NCBI GenBank assembly: GCA_947454705.1
Contig: CANGKZ010000004.1
Coordinates: 1 to 64,000, forward strand
Direction of reading: 5' to 3'
DNA from: Verrucomicrobiota bacterium
GTDB taxonomy: Bacteria; Verrucomicrobiota; Verrucomicrobiia; Limisphaerales; UBA9464
DNA: 64,000 bases
Each line of letters begins with the position of its first letter. Position 1 is the stretch's first letter. Both the position numbers and the translations under genes were made by a program. Shown one piece after another: positions 49,187 through 57,488 of this stretch. The notes under the pieces are model-generated. The model was given only the letters and a program-made list of their open reading frames with translations. It had not been told where the DNA came from and did not search any database.

Positions 49187-49637
49187 GGCAGGTCTCGATC
49201 CATTCGGTCCACACGGCATCGGGCAGCCACACCTTGCGCAGTTCCGCGAGCGCGTTGTCCCGGGTCCATCCCTGATTCCGCACGCGGTGCACGGCGAGAA
49301 ACGCCGAGACGCGGTAGTTCATCGCGCAATGAATCCACACTGCGGTTCCCGCACGTTGACGCATCTCGTGTTCGAAGCGTTGGAAGTGTTCCCACTGCGG
49401 CGCCTCGAAGGGAACGGGGAGGTGCGCGTAGTTCATGCCCAGCGTTTGAACGGTGGCGCGTTCATCGGGCAGCGCGCCGGGCGAGGTGGGAAGCGCGAGA
49501 TTGAGGACGGTTCGAAATCCCGCTGCGGCAATCTCGCGAAATTCGGCCTCGGTGGGTTGGCCCGAGGTGGCGAGTGTGGAGTCGATCGGAACGTACGCCT
49601 TGATCGTGTTCAGCGAATTCGAAGGCAATGCGTTCAT
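49134..49637 (-). CDS. Dual-specificity-phosphatase-like protein with altered active site
   Basis: A 167-residue protein of the bacterial DSP-like group (VPIDSTLATSGQPTEAEFRE, AGFRTVLNLALPTSPGALPD, MNYAHLPVPFEAPQWEHF). The active-site loop reads IHCAMNYRVSAF: the cysteine is followed by four residues before the arginine (C104, R109) rather than the canonical five, and has no glycine. Either this subfamily has a different loop or it is catalytically weak. A downstream Arg/Glu-rich helix and a Ser/Ala/Pro tail complete it. It is followed upstream on the same strand by the YggS gene, 23 bp apart. Confidence 0.75.
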   Translation of the reverse strand: MNALPSNSLNTIKAYVPIDSTLATSGQPTEAEFREIAAAGFRTVLNLALPTSPGALPDERATVQTLGMNYAHLPVPFEAPQWEHFQRFEHEMRQRAGTAVWIHCAMNYRVSAFLAVHRVRNQGWTRDNALAELRKVWLPDAVWTEWIETCLNASSEASAPSAPSPAA

Positions 49638-49660
49638 TACGGGAGGATTCGAGGTTGGGC

Positions 49661-50425
49661 TTAGTCCGCTCCGGCGCCGGTGTCGTCGTCTGCGTTTCGG
49701 CGGAGTTTTGGCCGGTCGCCAAAGAGCGCCGTGCCCACGCGAACGATGGTGGATCCTTCCTCGATGGCCACTTCGAGATCACCGCTCATGCCCATGCTCA
49801 ACACCGGCAGCGGCGCCCCGAGCAGATCGGTACAACGGTCGCGGAGCTCGCGCAGCTTGCGGAAATAGGGGCGTACCTTTTCTGGGTCGGTGGCGTAGGG
49901 CGCGATGGTCATGAAGCCGTGGATTTCGAGCCGGCTGAGGGCGTTGACTTCGAGAAACTCGGCGAGGAGGCGGTCGGGGGCCCATCCGAATTTGGAGGAT
50001 TCACCAGCCACGTTGACCTCGAGCAGGACCTCGGGATTGCGCGCCTGTTTCTCGGCCTGCTTCTGGATTTCCTGGGCGAGGGAAAGGCTGTCCACCGACT
50101 GGATGGTTTCGAACAGCGCGACGGCATCTCGCGCCTTGTTCGACTGAAGATGTCCGATGAGATGCCATCGGCAGCGGGAGGGGCATTGCGGGATTTTGGC
50201 GCGGGCCTCCTGCACCTTGCTCTCGCCGAACTGGGTCAACCCGAGCCGCACGGCCTCGGCCACTGAATCGGCCGGATGGGTCTTCGAGACCGCGAGCAGG
50301 GTGACCTCCTCCCGGGCGCGTCCCGCACGCACGCAGGCTGCAGCAATGCGCGCCTCAACGGCGGCGAGGCGGGCTTCGAGCGATGAGGAGTCGCCAGGGG
50401 ACGAAGTGGTATCAACACCAGACAT
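49661..50425 (-). CDS. YggS-family PLP homeostasis protein
   Basis: A 254-residue PLP-binding protein of the COG0325 group: LLAVSKTHPADSVAEAVRLG carries the PLP lysine, then FGESKVQEARAKI, WHLIGHLQSNKARDAVALFE, SRLEIHGFMTIAPY and MGMSGDLEVAIEEGSTIVRV. These proteins have an alanine-racemase-like barrel without racemase activity and buffer free PLP. The ATG at 50425 gives the typical length. It diverges from the large hybrid kinase gene, sharing a short intergenic region. Confidence 0.93.
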   Translation of the reverse strand: MSGVDTTSSPGDSSSLEARLAAVEARIAAACVRAGRAREEVTLLAVSKTHPADSVAEAVRLGLTQFGESKVQEARAKIPQCPSRCRWHLIGHLQSNKARDAVALFETIQSVDSLSLAQEIQKQAEKQARNPEVLLEVNVAGESSKFGWAPDRLLAEFLEVNALSRLEIHGFMTIAPYATDPEKVRPYFRKLRELRDRCTDLLGAPLPVLSMGMSGDLEVAIEEGSTIVRVGTALFGDRPKLRRNADDDTGAGAD

Positions 50426-50561
50426 GCGGGGATCGTGAATTGACCCGCCGATGATGTCATCTGTCCAAGAAGCGGGATTGGCAGGTTTTGGCGGCGGCCG
50501 GTTGGCCCGAATTCTGTGGGCATCCGGGTGGGGAATCGCGAAGAATGCGCGGTCGTCATCC

Positions 50562-53500
50562 ATGGTGTGCGGAAGTCAACGGAACGCGGCCTGGTTCGCG
50601 GTGTGTCGCGTTGTTCTCCTGCTCGGAATGTTCCTTGGCGCGGGCCGGGGGATGGGAGTGGCAGCGGAGAATCATGCCCTGTCATTGGGAGGGCAGGGGG
50701 ACTATTTGCGCTTTCCAGCGGAGGTGCTGTTTTCGCAGGACGAATTCACCCTCGAATGCCGCGTCAATTGCCGGGACGCCGGCCGCTACTCGCAGGTCTT
50801 CGGCGTGGGCGTGGCCCGCAGCATGATCGGCCTCAACACGGGCGATGTCCCGGCACGGTTCCGTCTCTTCGTTTACGCACCGGGGGAGCCCGATGCCGCG
50901 CTGGTGATTCCCACCCAGCACCCCATTCAGTTGGATCGTTGGTACCACCTCGCCGCCACCGTCGGGCGATCCGAGGTGCGGTTGTACGTCAACGGCGTGC
51001 TGGAGGGCACAGCTCCGTTTGCGGGCGGACCCAAACGGTTTCTCCAGTCGGGACAGGGGCTCATCGGTCGCTCGCAGTGGACCGCCAATCCGGATTTCAA
51101 CGGGCTCGTGGATGACTTCCGCATCTGGCGTCGCGCGCTGACCTCCGCCGAGGTGCAGCAGTTGTCGAAGGGAATTCCCGGAGTTCCGTCCGCGGGATTG
51201 ATCGGGGAGTTGAACTTCGAGAACGGATCGATGGATGGAACTGCGGGGCTGCGATCTTCCGTCGCTCGTGTGGGCAATGCCGCCATTGTGTCCTCCGACA
51301 GCTCGGTGTTCGAAGGAACTGCGGTTTCGGGCGAGGTGATGAATCCCGCCGGGGTGACGGTGCCCGGAAGAGTCCGGGTGATCCGTAACGGGCGCGTGTT
51401 GCTGATCTCCACGGCGGAAACCTCAGGACGGTTTTCCTTCAATCTGCATGCGCAGCCCGGGGATCGATTGGATTTTGGGGCTTCCTTCGGACCGACGGCG
51501 CAATGGATTTCGGGAGTCACGAGGTCGTCGCTTACTGGTTCGAATCTGGTGTTGCGATTGAAACCGGAGGCGGTGCTGGGTGGACGTTTGACCGGATTTG
51601 ACAGCAGTCCGCACGCGAATGTGGCGGTGGATTTGATCCGGATTCGCGAGGTCGAGGCCGGTCGATGGGAGGAGGACGAGGTGGTGGATACCACGGTGTC
51701 GGACGCCAGTGGTGCCTACCGGTTTCGGAACCCGATTCCCGGCAGGTATTGGGTTCGTTGCCATTTGGCGGAGGGCTACGCGTATTATCGCGAGACCCCG
51801 GGGGCGAGCGCCCGCGAGTCCGCCATGGCCAGTCCTTTGACCTGCGATGGCGCGGGTTCCCACGATCGGGTGGACTTCCGCTTCGCCCCGTTTCGCAAGG
51901 GACGATGGCGCACCTGGACCACGCTGGACGGACTGGCGGACAACCGGGTCCAGGCGTTGTGTCAGGATCGGGATGGCTTCGTGTGGATCGGCACCGCGGG
52001 GGGATTGTCCCGCTTTGATGGCAAACGGTTCGATTCCTTTGGCGAGCGGGACGGACTCCCCGCACGGTCGGTCACCGCGTTGATGTTGGATGGCGCCGGC
52101 CGGCTTTGTGTTGGCACTCCGCGGGGGCTGGCGATTTGGAACGGCGCCGCATTCCAACTCGCGAAGTTGAACGGCGCAGTGGCCACGAACTCGATCACCT
52201 GCTTCGCCGACGCAGGGCAGGGCAGGTTACTCGTCGGAACCCAACGCGGGCTGAAACAGTGGAACGGAACGGCGCTCGAGGAGTTGCCCGGGTATGAGGC
52301 GATCGAGTCCACAGTGATTCGGTGCGTGCGGGTCTCGGGAGTGGAGACCTGGGTTGGGGTTGCAACGGAGGACGGGACGTTGATGGGGCTTTGGCATCGG
52401 GAGGCTGGACTCTTGAAGCAATTCGGAGTGGCCGATGGTCTCTACAACCTCAATGTTTTCGGTTTCGCCGAAACTGCGGATCGAAGTGTGTGGATTGGAA
52501 GCGGGTTGGGACTCTCGATCTGGAGGAAGGGAAGGCTGGTGGCTCCGATGGATTTTGGAGCGGATCCGACCTTCTCCGCACAAAGCGTGGCGCTTGCGGT
52601 GGATTCGCGGGACCGGCTGTGGATTTCACGGCTGGGAAGCGGACTGATCCGATGGGAGCAGGGACGGAGCGTGCGTTATGGCGTCACCGAGGGGCTTCCG
52701 GATTCAGTCGTGTTGACGCTGTTTCCGGATGCCGATGGCAGCTTGTGGGTGGGCATGGAAAGCGGCGGAGTGGCCCGGTACGAAGAGGCGGGGTTCGATG
52801 TGTATTCCAGCCGCGATGGAATGCCGTCGGAGCCGGTGAGCGTGTTGTCGGTGTCGGGGAAGGGCGAGGTGATTGCCGGTGCCCAAAACGGAGGCCTGGC
52901 GCGGATTGATCACAATCAGGTTCGCGTGTTCACCGCCGAGGATGGCCTGGCGGATCATCATGTTCGCAGCCTGCATCGGGACGCTTCGGGCGTTCTCTGG
53001 CTGGGCAGCGATCAGGGCCTCCAACCGTATGCTAATGGACGCTTCGGACGGTTCGAAGCGACGGGCAGTCCAGTGCGGCAAATCAGTCCGGGCGCGGACG
53101 GGGAGTTGCTCCTCGTGCTGGAAACTCAGGGCCTCTACGCGCGGACGCCCAGGGGATTGGTTCAGCGGGTGGAAAACCGGGTGGGCGGAATAATGGCGTA
53201 TCTCGCCGATGAAGCCGGAACCACCTGGATGGTGGCCCATGGAGAAGGGATGTTCCGCGTGGATCGGAACGGCCTCGGTCCCAAGTTTGGAGACCTGGAG
53301 CTTTCCCGAAGCATGATCACCTCGGTGACCCGCGCTCCCGGCGGCGGGCTGCTGCTCGGGACCCGGTTGGGATTGTACCGATTTCGATCGGAACGCTTCG
53401 AGGGATACAAGGTGCCCGGCGTGTCCGAGACCCAGGGAATCCTGTCCCTCGCGTCGGATGCCCGCGGCCGGGTCTGGATCGGTACCGGAAATGGTGCGGT

Positions 53501-55607
53501 GCTTTTCGACGGGAATGCCGCCTCGATTCTGGATGTCTCCGACGGAATCGGCGGCCGTCATGTCCACTCAATCCAGCCGTCCACCAATGGCGTGGTTTGG
53601 TTCGGAACCGAGGCCGGCGTCACGCGTTATGAGGCGAGCCGCTCGCATCCGCGGATTCGCGTGACCGCGGTTCGTGGGGATCGTCTGGTTGCCGATCCGG
53701 CACCCTCCATTCCGCAGAGGGTCACCCTGGGAGGCGAGGTTACCGTCCAATTCAGCGCGCTCGATTTCAAAACCCAGCCAAGTCGGAGGCAGTATCGTCA
53801 TCGGGTCCGCCCGTTCGGTTCTGCTTCCGATGCGATCGGCTTTGAGGCGGCTTCGGTTGCCACGAGCTGGTCGTGGACCCCTTCGGAAGCGGGGAGTTAC
53901 GTCTTCGAGGTTCAGGCCATCGATCGCGACCTCAACATGTCCCCGACGGCCTCGGTGGAACTGGTGGTCGTCGCACCCTGGCACGCGCTCCCCTGGGTGC
54001 GCGGGCTCGGCGTGGCCGGGTTGGGCGGATTGAGCCTCTCGTTTGCCGTGCTCTTGATCCGGGTCCGCGCGGGCCGCCTGGAATCCAGACGACTGCGCGA
54101 ACAGTTGGCGGAGGAGGATCGGCGCTCCCGCCGCTCGCTCGAGGAAAAGAACCGCGAACTGTCCGAAGCCAAGCTCCAGGCGGATTCGGCGAATCGGGCG
54201 AAGAGCCTGTTCCTCGCCAACATGAGCCACGAGATCCGAACGCCGATGAACGTGATTCTCGGCTACGCGCAGATTCTCAACCGTTCCGCCGCACTACCGC
54301 CGGAATTCAAGAGCGCCGTGGGGGCGATTGAATCCAGCGGATCGCATCTGGTTTCCTTGATCAACGAGGTCCTGGATTTGTCGCGCATCGAGGCAGGGCG
54401 CTCCGAGCTGGTGCCCGAGGATGTGGATCTGATCGGATTCCTGGCCGAGCTCGACACCATCTTCCGTCATCTCTGTCGCGAGAAGGGATTGAAGTGGACG
54501 CTGTCCCCTCCGGAGGTTCCCGCGCTCTGGGTGCGGGCCGATGGCACCAAGCTGCGGCAGATCCTCGTGAACCTGGTGGGCAACGCGGTGAAGTTCACTC
54601 CGGAGGGGGAAGTGCGATTGACCGTGCGCTGGGATCGGGATGCGAACGATCCGGACGCCTCCGTCCGGACTCCGGCGCGAATCACGTTTGAGGTGCGCGA
54701 CACCGGACCGGGCATTCGTGCAGAGGACCGTGCCATCATCTTTGAGGCCTTCCAGCAGGGCGAAGGCGGGCGCCGCGTGGGTGGGACCGGTCTGGGGCTC
54801 GCGTTGTCACGCCGGTTCGTTCAGATGATGGGTGGAGAGCTTCTGGTGGAATCGAGTCCCGGAAACGGGGCGTCGTTTTTCTTCACCGTTTCCCTGGAAC
54901 GCGCGGCGGCGGTTCAAGCGCCACGGATGGATGGAGTGGATCGCGTCGCTCGGCTGCGGCCCGGGACCGAGTTGAAGGTGTTGATCGTGGACGATGTGGC
55001 GGCGAACCGCGATCTGCTGCAGCTGCTCCTTCAGGGCATGGGTGCAGAAGTGCGTCTGGCCTCCGATGGCGCATCGGCCCTCGCCCTCGTGGCGGAATTT
55101 GTTCCCGACCTGGTGTTCCTCGATCTGCGACTCCCGGGGATGGATGGTTATGAGCTTCGCCGGCGGCTGGCCTCGGGGGCCCGCGTTCCGAAGACCGTGG
55201 CCGTGTCCGCGTCGGTGCTGGCGACGGACGAACCGGCCTTTGTCCAGTCGGGTTTCGATGCCTTCCTCCCAAAACCCTTCGCGCTCTCCCAGCTGTGGGA
55301 ATGTTTGATTCGGGTATTGCCTCAGCACGTGGTTCCGATGAACGCCGTTCCCTCGCCGCAGGCATCGGAACTGGAATCGGATGATCCGATCCCGAATGTT
55401 GAAGTTCCAGCGGATCTGGCATCCCGGTTGCTGACAGCCGTCCGACTGCAGCGCGTGACCGAGTTGCGGCGCGGGCTGCGTGAGCTTTCCGAGCTCGGTC
55501 CCGGGGCGCGGGAGCTGGCGCAGCGAATTGAGCCGCATCTGAACCGTTACGACATGACCCGCGTGGCCGAGCTTTTGGCCGGGCTGAGGTCCAAAGACTC
55601 CGTGTGA
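50562..55607 (+). CDS. Hybrid histidine kinase with LamG and beta-propeller sensor
   Basis: A 1681-residue hybrid kinase starting MVCGSQRNAAWFAVCRVVLL (signal peptide/anchor). Order: a LamG/concanavalin domain (about 40-200, HALSLGGQGDYLRFPAEVLF...); a CNA-B/carboxypeptidase-regulatory-type domain (about 250-430); two-component propeller repeats (from about 440 on, e.g. DGFVWIGTAGGLSRFDGKRF); a Y_Y_Y domain; and a membrane helix (GLGGLSLSFAVLLIRV). Inside the cell are a coiled coil, HisKA with H1223 (NMSHEIRTPMN), HATPase (DTGPGIRAEDR, GTGLGLALSRR), a receiver with D1521 (FLDLRLPGMDG) and a C-terminal extension of about 90 residues. This recalls the hybrid systems of Bacteroides that sense oligosaccharides, but LamG is unusual there. 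ATG at 50451 would add 37 residues. Confidence 0.88.
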   Translation: MVCGSQRNAAWFAVCRVVLLLGMFLGAGRGMGVAAENHALSLGGQGDYLRFPAEVLFSQDEFTLECRVNCRDAGRYSQVFGVGVARSMIGLNTGDVPARFRLFVYAPGEPDAALVIPTQHPIQLDRWYHLAATVGRSEVRLYVNGVLEGTAPFAGGPKRFLQSGQGLIGRSQWTANPDFNGLVDDFRIWRRALTSAEVQQLSKGIPGVPSAGLIGELNFENGSMDGTAGLRSSVARVGNAAIVSSDSSVFEGTAVSGEVMNPAGVTVPGRVRVIRNGRVLLISTAETSGRFSFNLHAQPGDRLDFGASFGPTAQWISGVTRSSLTGSNLVLRLKPEAVLGGRLTGFDSSPHANVAVDLIRIREVEAGRWEEDEVVDTTVSDASGAYRFRNPIPGRYWVRCHLAEGYAYYRETPGASARESAMASPLTCDGAGSHDRVDFRFAPFRKGRWRTWTTLDGLADNRVQALCQDRDGFVWIGTAGGLSRFDGKRFDSFGERDGLPARSVTALMLDGAGRLCVGTPRGLAIWNGAAFQLAKLNGAVATNSITCFADAGQGRLLVGTQRGLKQWNGTALEELPGYEAIESTVIRCVRVSGVETWVGVATEDGTLMGLWHREAGLLKQFGVADGLYNLNVFGFAETADRSVWIGSGLGLSIWRKGRLVAPMDFGADPTFSAQSVALAVDSRDRLWISRLGSGLIRWEQGRSVRYGVTEGLPDSVVLTLFPDADGSLWVGMESGGVARYEEAGFDVYSSRDGMPSEPVSVLSVSGKGEVIAGAQNGGLARIDHNQVRVFTAEDGLADHHVRSLHRDASGVLWLGSDQGLQPYANGRFGRFEATGSPVRQISPGADGELLLVLETQGLYARTPRGLVQRVENRVGGIMAYLADEAGTTWMVAHGEGMFRVDRNGLGPKFGDLELSRSMITSVTRAPGGGLLLGTRLGLYRFRSERFEGYKVPGVSETQGILSLASDARGRVWIGTGNGAVLFDGNAASILDVSDGIGGRHVHSIQPSTNGVVWFGTEAGVTRYEASRSHPRIRVTAVRGDRLVADPAPSIPQRVTLGGEVTVQFSALDFKTQPSRRQYRHRVRPFGSASDAIGFEAASVATSWSWTPSEAGSYVFEVQAIDRDLNMSPTASVELVVVAPWHALPWVRGLGVAGLGGLSLSFAVLLIRVRAGRLESRRLREQLAEEDRRSRRSLEEKNRELSEAKLQADSANRAKSLFLANMSHEIRTPMNVILGYAQILNRSAALPPEFKSAVGAIESSGSHLVSLINEVLDLSRIEAGRSELVPEDVDLIGFLAELDTIFRHLCREKGLKWTLSPPEVPALWVRADGTKLRQILVNLVGNAVKFTPEGEVRLTVRWDRDANDPDASVRTPARITFEVRDTGPGIRAEDRAIIFEAFQQGEGGRRVGGTGLGLALSRRFVQMMGGELLVESSPGNGASFFFTVSLERAAAVQAPRMDGVDRVARLRPGTELKVLIVDDVAANRDLLQLLLQGMGAEVRLASDGASALALVAEFVPDLVFLDLRLPGMDGYELRRRLASGARVPKTVAVSASVLATDEPAFVQSGFDAFLPKPFALSQLWECLIRVLPQHVVPMNAVPSPQASELESDDPIPNVEVPADLASRLLTAVRLQRVTELRRGLRELSELGPGARELAQRIEPHLNRYDMTRVAELLAGLRSKDSV

Positions 55608-57244
55608 CTTCCAAGAACTCTCCATCGACCGCATCAACGGCAGCGAACGCGACCGCGACTGCGACGGCGACCATCCTCGTGGTGGATGACACGCCCGCGA
55701 ACATCAGTCTGCTCGCCACCCTGTTGGAAGGGGCGGGATACGCCATCGCGGCCGCCTCCGACGGGGCGAGCGCGCTGAAATTGGTGCAGTTGGATCCGCC
55801 GGACCTGGTGCTGATGGATGTGATGATGCCAGGGATGGACGGCTATGAAGCCTGCCGTCGGCTGAAGGCGGACAAGCGCACGCAGACCATTCCGGTGCTG
55901 TTCATCACGGCACGCGAGGACATGCAGAGCCGCATCGAGGCGTTTGCGGCCGGCGGGGTGGATTACATCGTCAAACCGTTTCACGCCGAAGAAGTCCTCG
56001 CGCGGGTGAGTGCGCATCTTCGCATCCATCATCTCACGCGCGATCTCGCGCAGAACAACGAGCGACTGCAGCGGGAAATCTCGGGTCGCGTCCGCGCGGA
56101 GGAGGCGCTCGACCTCGCGGATCAGCGGGCCTCGCTCATCTCCGAGCGTGAAATCGAGCGCTGGGGAATTCCCGGTTTCGTGGGCGAGAGCTCGACCTTT
56201 CGAAAGATCCTGGGGGACATCCGCCAGCTGCAAAACTTCGATGCCACCAATGTTCTCATCACCGGGGAAAGCGGCACCGGCAAGGAGCTCGTCGCGCGGG
56301 CGATTCACTTCGGCGGCGGCCGACCGAACCGTCCCTTCCTGCCGGTCAATTGCTCGGCCATTCCGATGGAACTCGCGGAGTCGAATTTCTTCGGTCACGT
56401 GCGCGGTGCCTTCACCGGCGCGGTGTCCGATCGCAAGGGCTACTTCCATCTGGCCGATGGCGGCACGTTGTTCCTCGACGAATTGGGCGACATGCCGTTG
56501 TCCATTCAGGCCAAGCTGCTCCGCGTTCTGGAGGATGGCCTGATCACGCCGGTCGGATCCACCGAACCTCGCGAGGTCCGCGTGCGCATCATCAGCGCGA
56601 CGCATCAGGATCTCGCTGCGAAGATCCGTCAGGGCACGTTCCGCGAAGACCTCTTTTACCGTCTTGCCGAGTACACCGTGGTCTCTCCGCCGTTGCGCGA
56701 TCGTGTGGACGACATCCCGCTGCTGGCGGCGCATTTTCTTCAGCTGCTTTCCGGCGAGTACGGGGTTCCCAAACCGATGCTGGAACCGGACGCACTTGCG
56801 GTGCTCCAGGCGCATCCGTTTCCGGGGAACATCCGTCAGCTTCGCAACGTGCTCATGCGGGCGATGATTGAGGCCGGAGGTGGGGTGATCCGACGCGAGC
56901 ATCTCGACGGCGCACTGGCACTCACGCGTGTTTCCGGCCGTGCGTCGCAGCCGGCCGCGCCTGGCGGAGCGGGAGCGCAGGCCGGATTGACGGATGCCGA
57001 CGGGGTTGCGCGTGACCTGCTTGCCCGCATGAAACGTGGGGACGGAACCTTTTGGGAAGTGGTGCAGGAACCCTATCTCAACCGCGACATCAACCGCCTT
57101 GAGGCGAGAACCACCGTGGCCCTGGCCCTCGGGGAATCGGGTGGGAGTTACAAGAAGGCCATGGCTGTGCTCGGACTTCCCGAAACAGACTACACGCGCT
57201 TCATGGACTTCCTCCGCCACAACCGCATCAAACCTGTCGACTGA
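55604..57244 (+). CDS. Sigma-54-dependent response regulator partner
   Basis: A 546-residue regulator whose GTG start overlaps the kinase stop codon (GTGA), so it is coupled to it. It has an Ala/Thr-rich N-terminus, a receiver (ILVVDDTPAN, D72 in VLMDVMMPGMDG, IVKPF) and a coiled linker (NNERLQREISGRVRAEEALD). An AAA+ domain with Walker A GESGTGKE near 222, the canonical GAFTGA loop and [11 protein letters not shown] follows, then a Fis-like end (TTVALALGESGGSYKKAMAV, LGLPETDYTRFMDFLRHN). The AAA+ sigma-54 contact loop is intact, unlike the GSFTGA of the other regulator in the window. It likely receives phosphate from the hybrid kinase and activates sigma-54 promoters. Confidence 0.92.
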   Translation: MTSKNSPSTASTAANATATATATILVVDDTPANISLLATLLEGAGYAIAAASDGASALKLVQLDPPDLVLMDVMMPGMDGYEACRRLKADKRTQTIPVLFITAREDMQSRIEAFAAGGVDYIVKPFHAEEVLARVSAHLRIHHLTRDLAQNNERLQREISGRVRAEEALDLADQRASLISEREIERWGIPGFVGESSTFRKILGDIRQLQNFDATNVLITGESGTGKELVARAIHFGGGRPNRPFLPVNCSAIPMELAESNFFGHVRGAFTGAVSDRKGYFHLADGGTLFLDELGDMPLSIQAKLLRVLEDGLITPVGSTEPREVRVRIISATHQDLAAKIRQGTFREDLFYRLAEYTVVSPPLRDRVDDIPLLAAHFLQLLSGEYGVPKPMLEPDALAVLQAHPFPGNIRQLRNVLMRAMIEAGGGVIRREHLDGALALTRVSGRASQPAAPGGAGAQAGLTDADGVARDLLARMKRGDGTFWEVVQEPYLNRDINRLEARTTVALALGESGGSYKKAMAVLGLPETDYTRFMDFLRHNRIKPVD

Positions 57245-57252
57245 TCGGGAGT

Positions 57253-57390
57253 TAAACCGCAGAGGCGCAGAGGCGCAGAGAAATCGAACTGCATGATGGA
57301 GGCGGTTCCTCCGCAGAGTTGGTGTTGAGCGCTGCTTCCCTCATTTCAAACTCTTCTTACGCTCTGCGCCTCTGCGTCTCCGCGGTTCCA
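57253..57390. repeat. Inverted pair of CTCTGCGCCTC repeats
   Basis: CCGCAGAGGCGCAGAGGCG (57257-57275 region) and CTCTGCGCCTCTGCGTCTC (57362-57380 region) face each other about 85 bp apart after the sigma-54 regulator gene. The same unit recurs at about 61790-61812 and 63909-63932. It is a dispersed intergenic repeat of unknown role. Confidence 0.65.
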
Positions 57391-57410
57391 TTGCAGTTGG
57401 AATCGAACGG

Positions 57411-57455
57411 GAAAAACGAAAACACCGCCCCAGTCGTTGCAGACCAGAGCGGTGT
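57411..57455 (-). terminator. Terminator of HAF/CARDB gene 1
   Basis: On the minus strand ACACCGC pairs with GCGGTGT, followed by TTTTCGTTTTTC. An almost identical element follows gene 2 (59705-59749). Confidence 0.72.
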
Positions 57456-57488
57456 GAAGTCGAATCGAATCGAATCGGACCGGAAACC

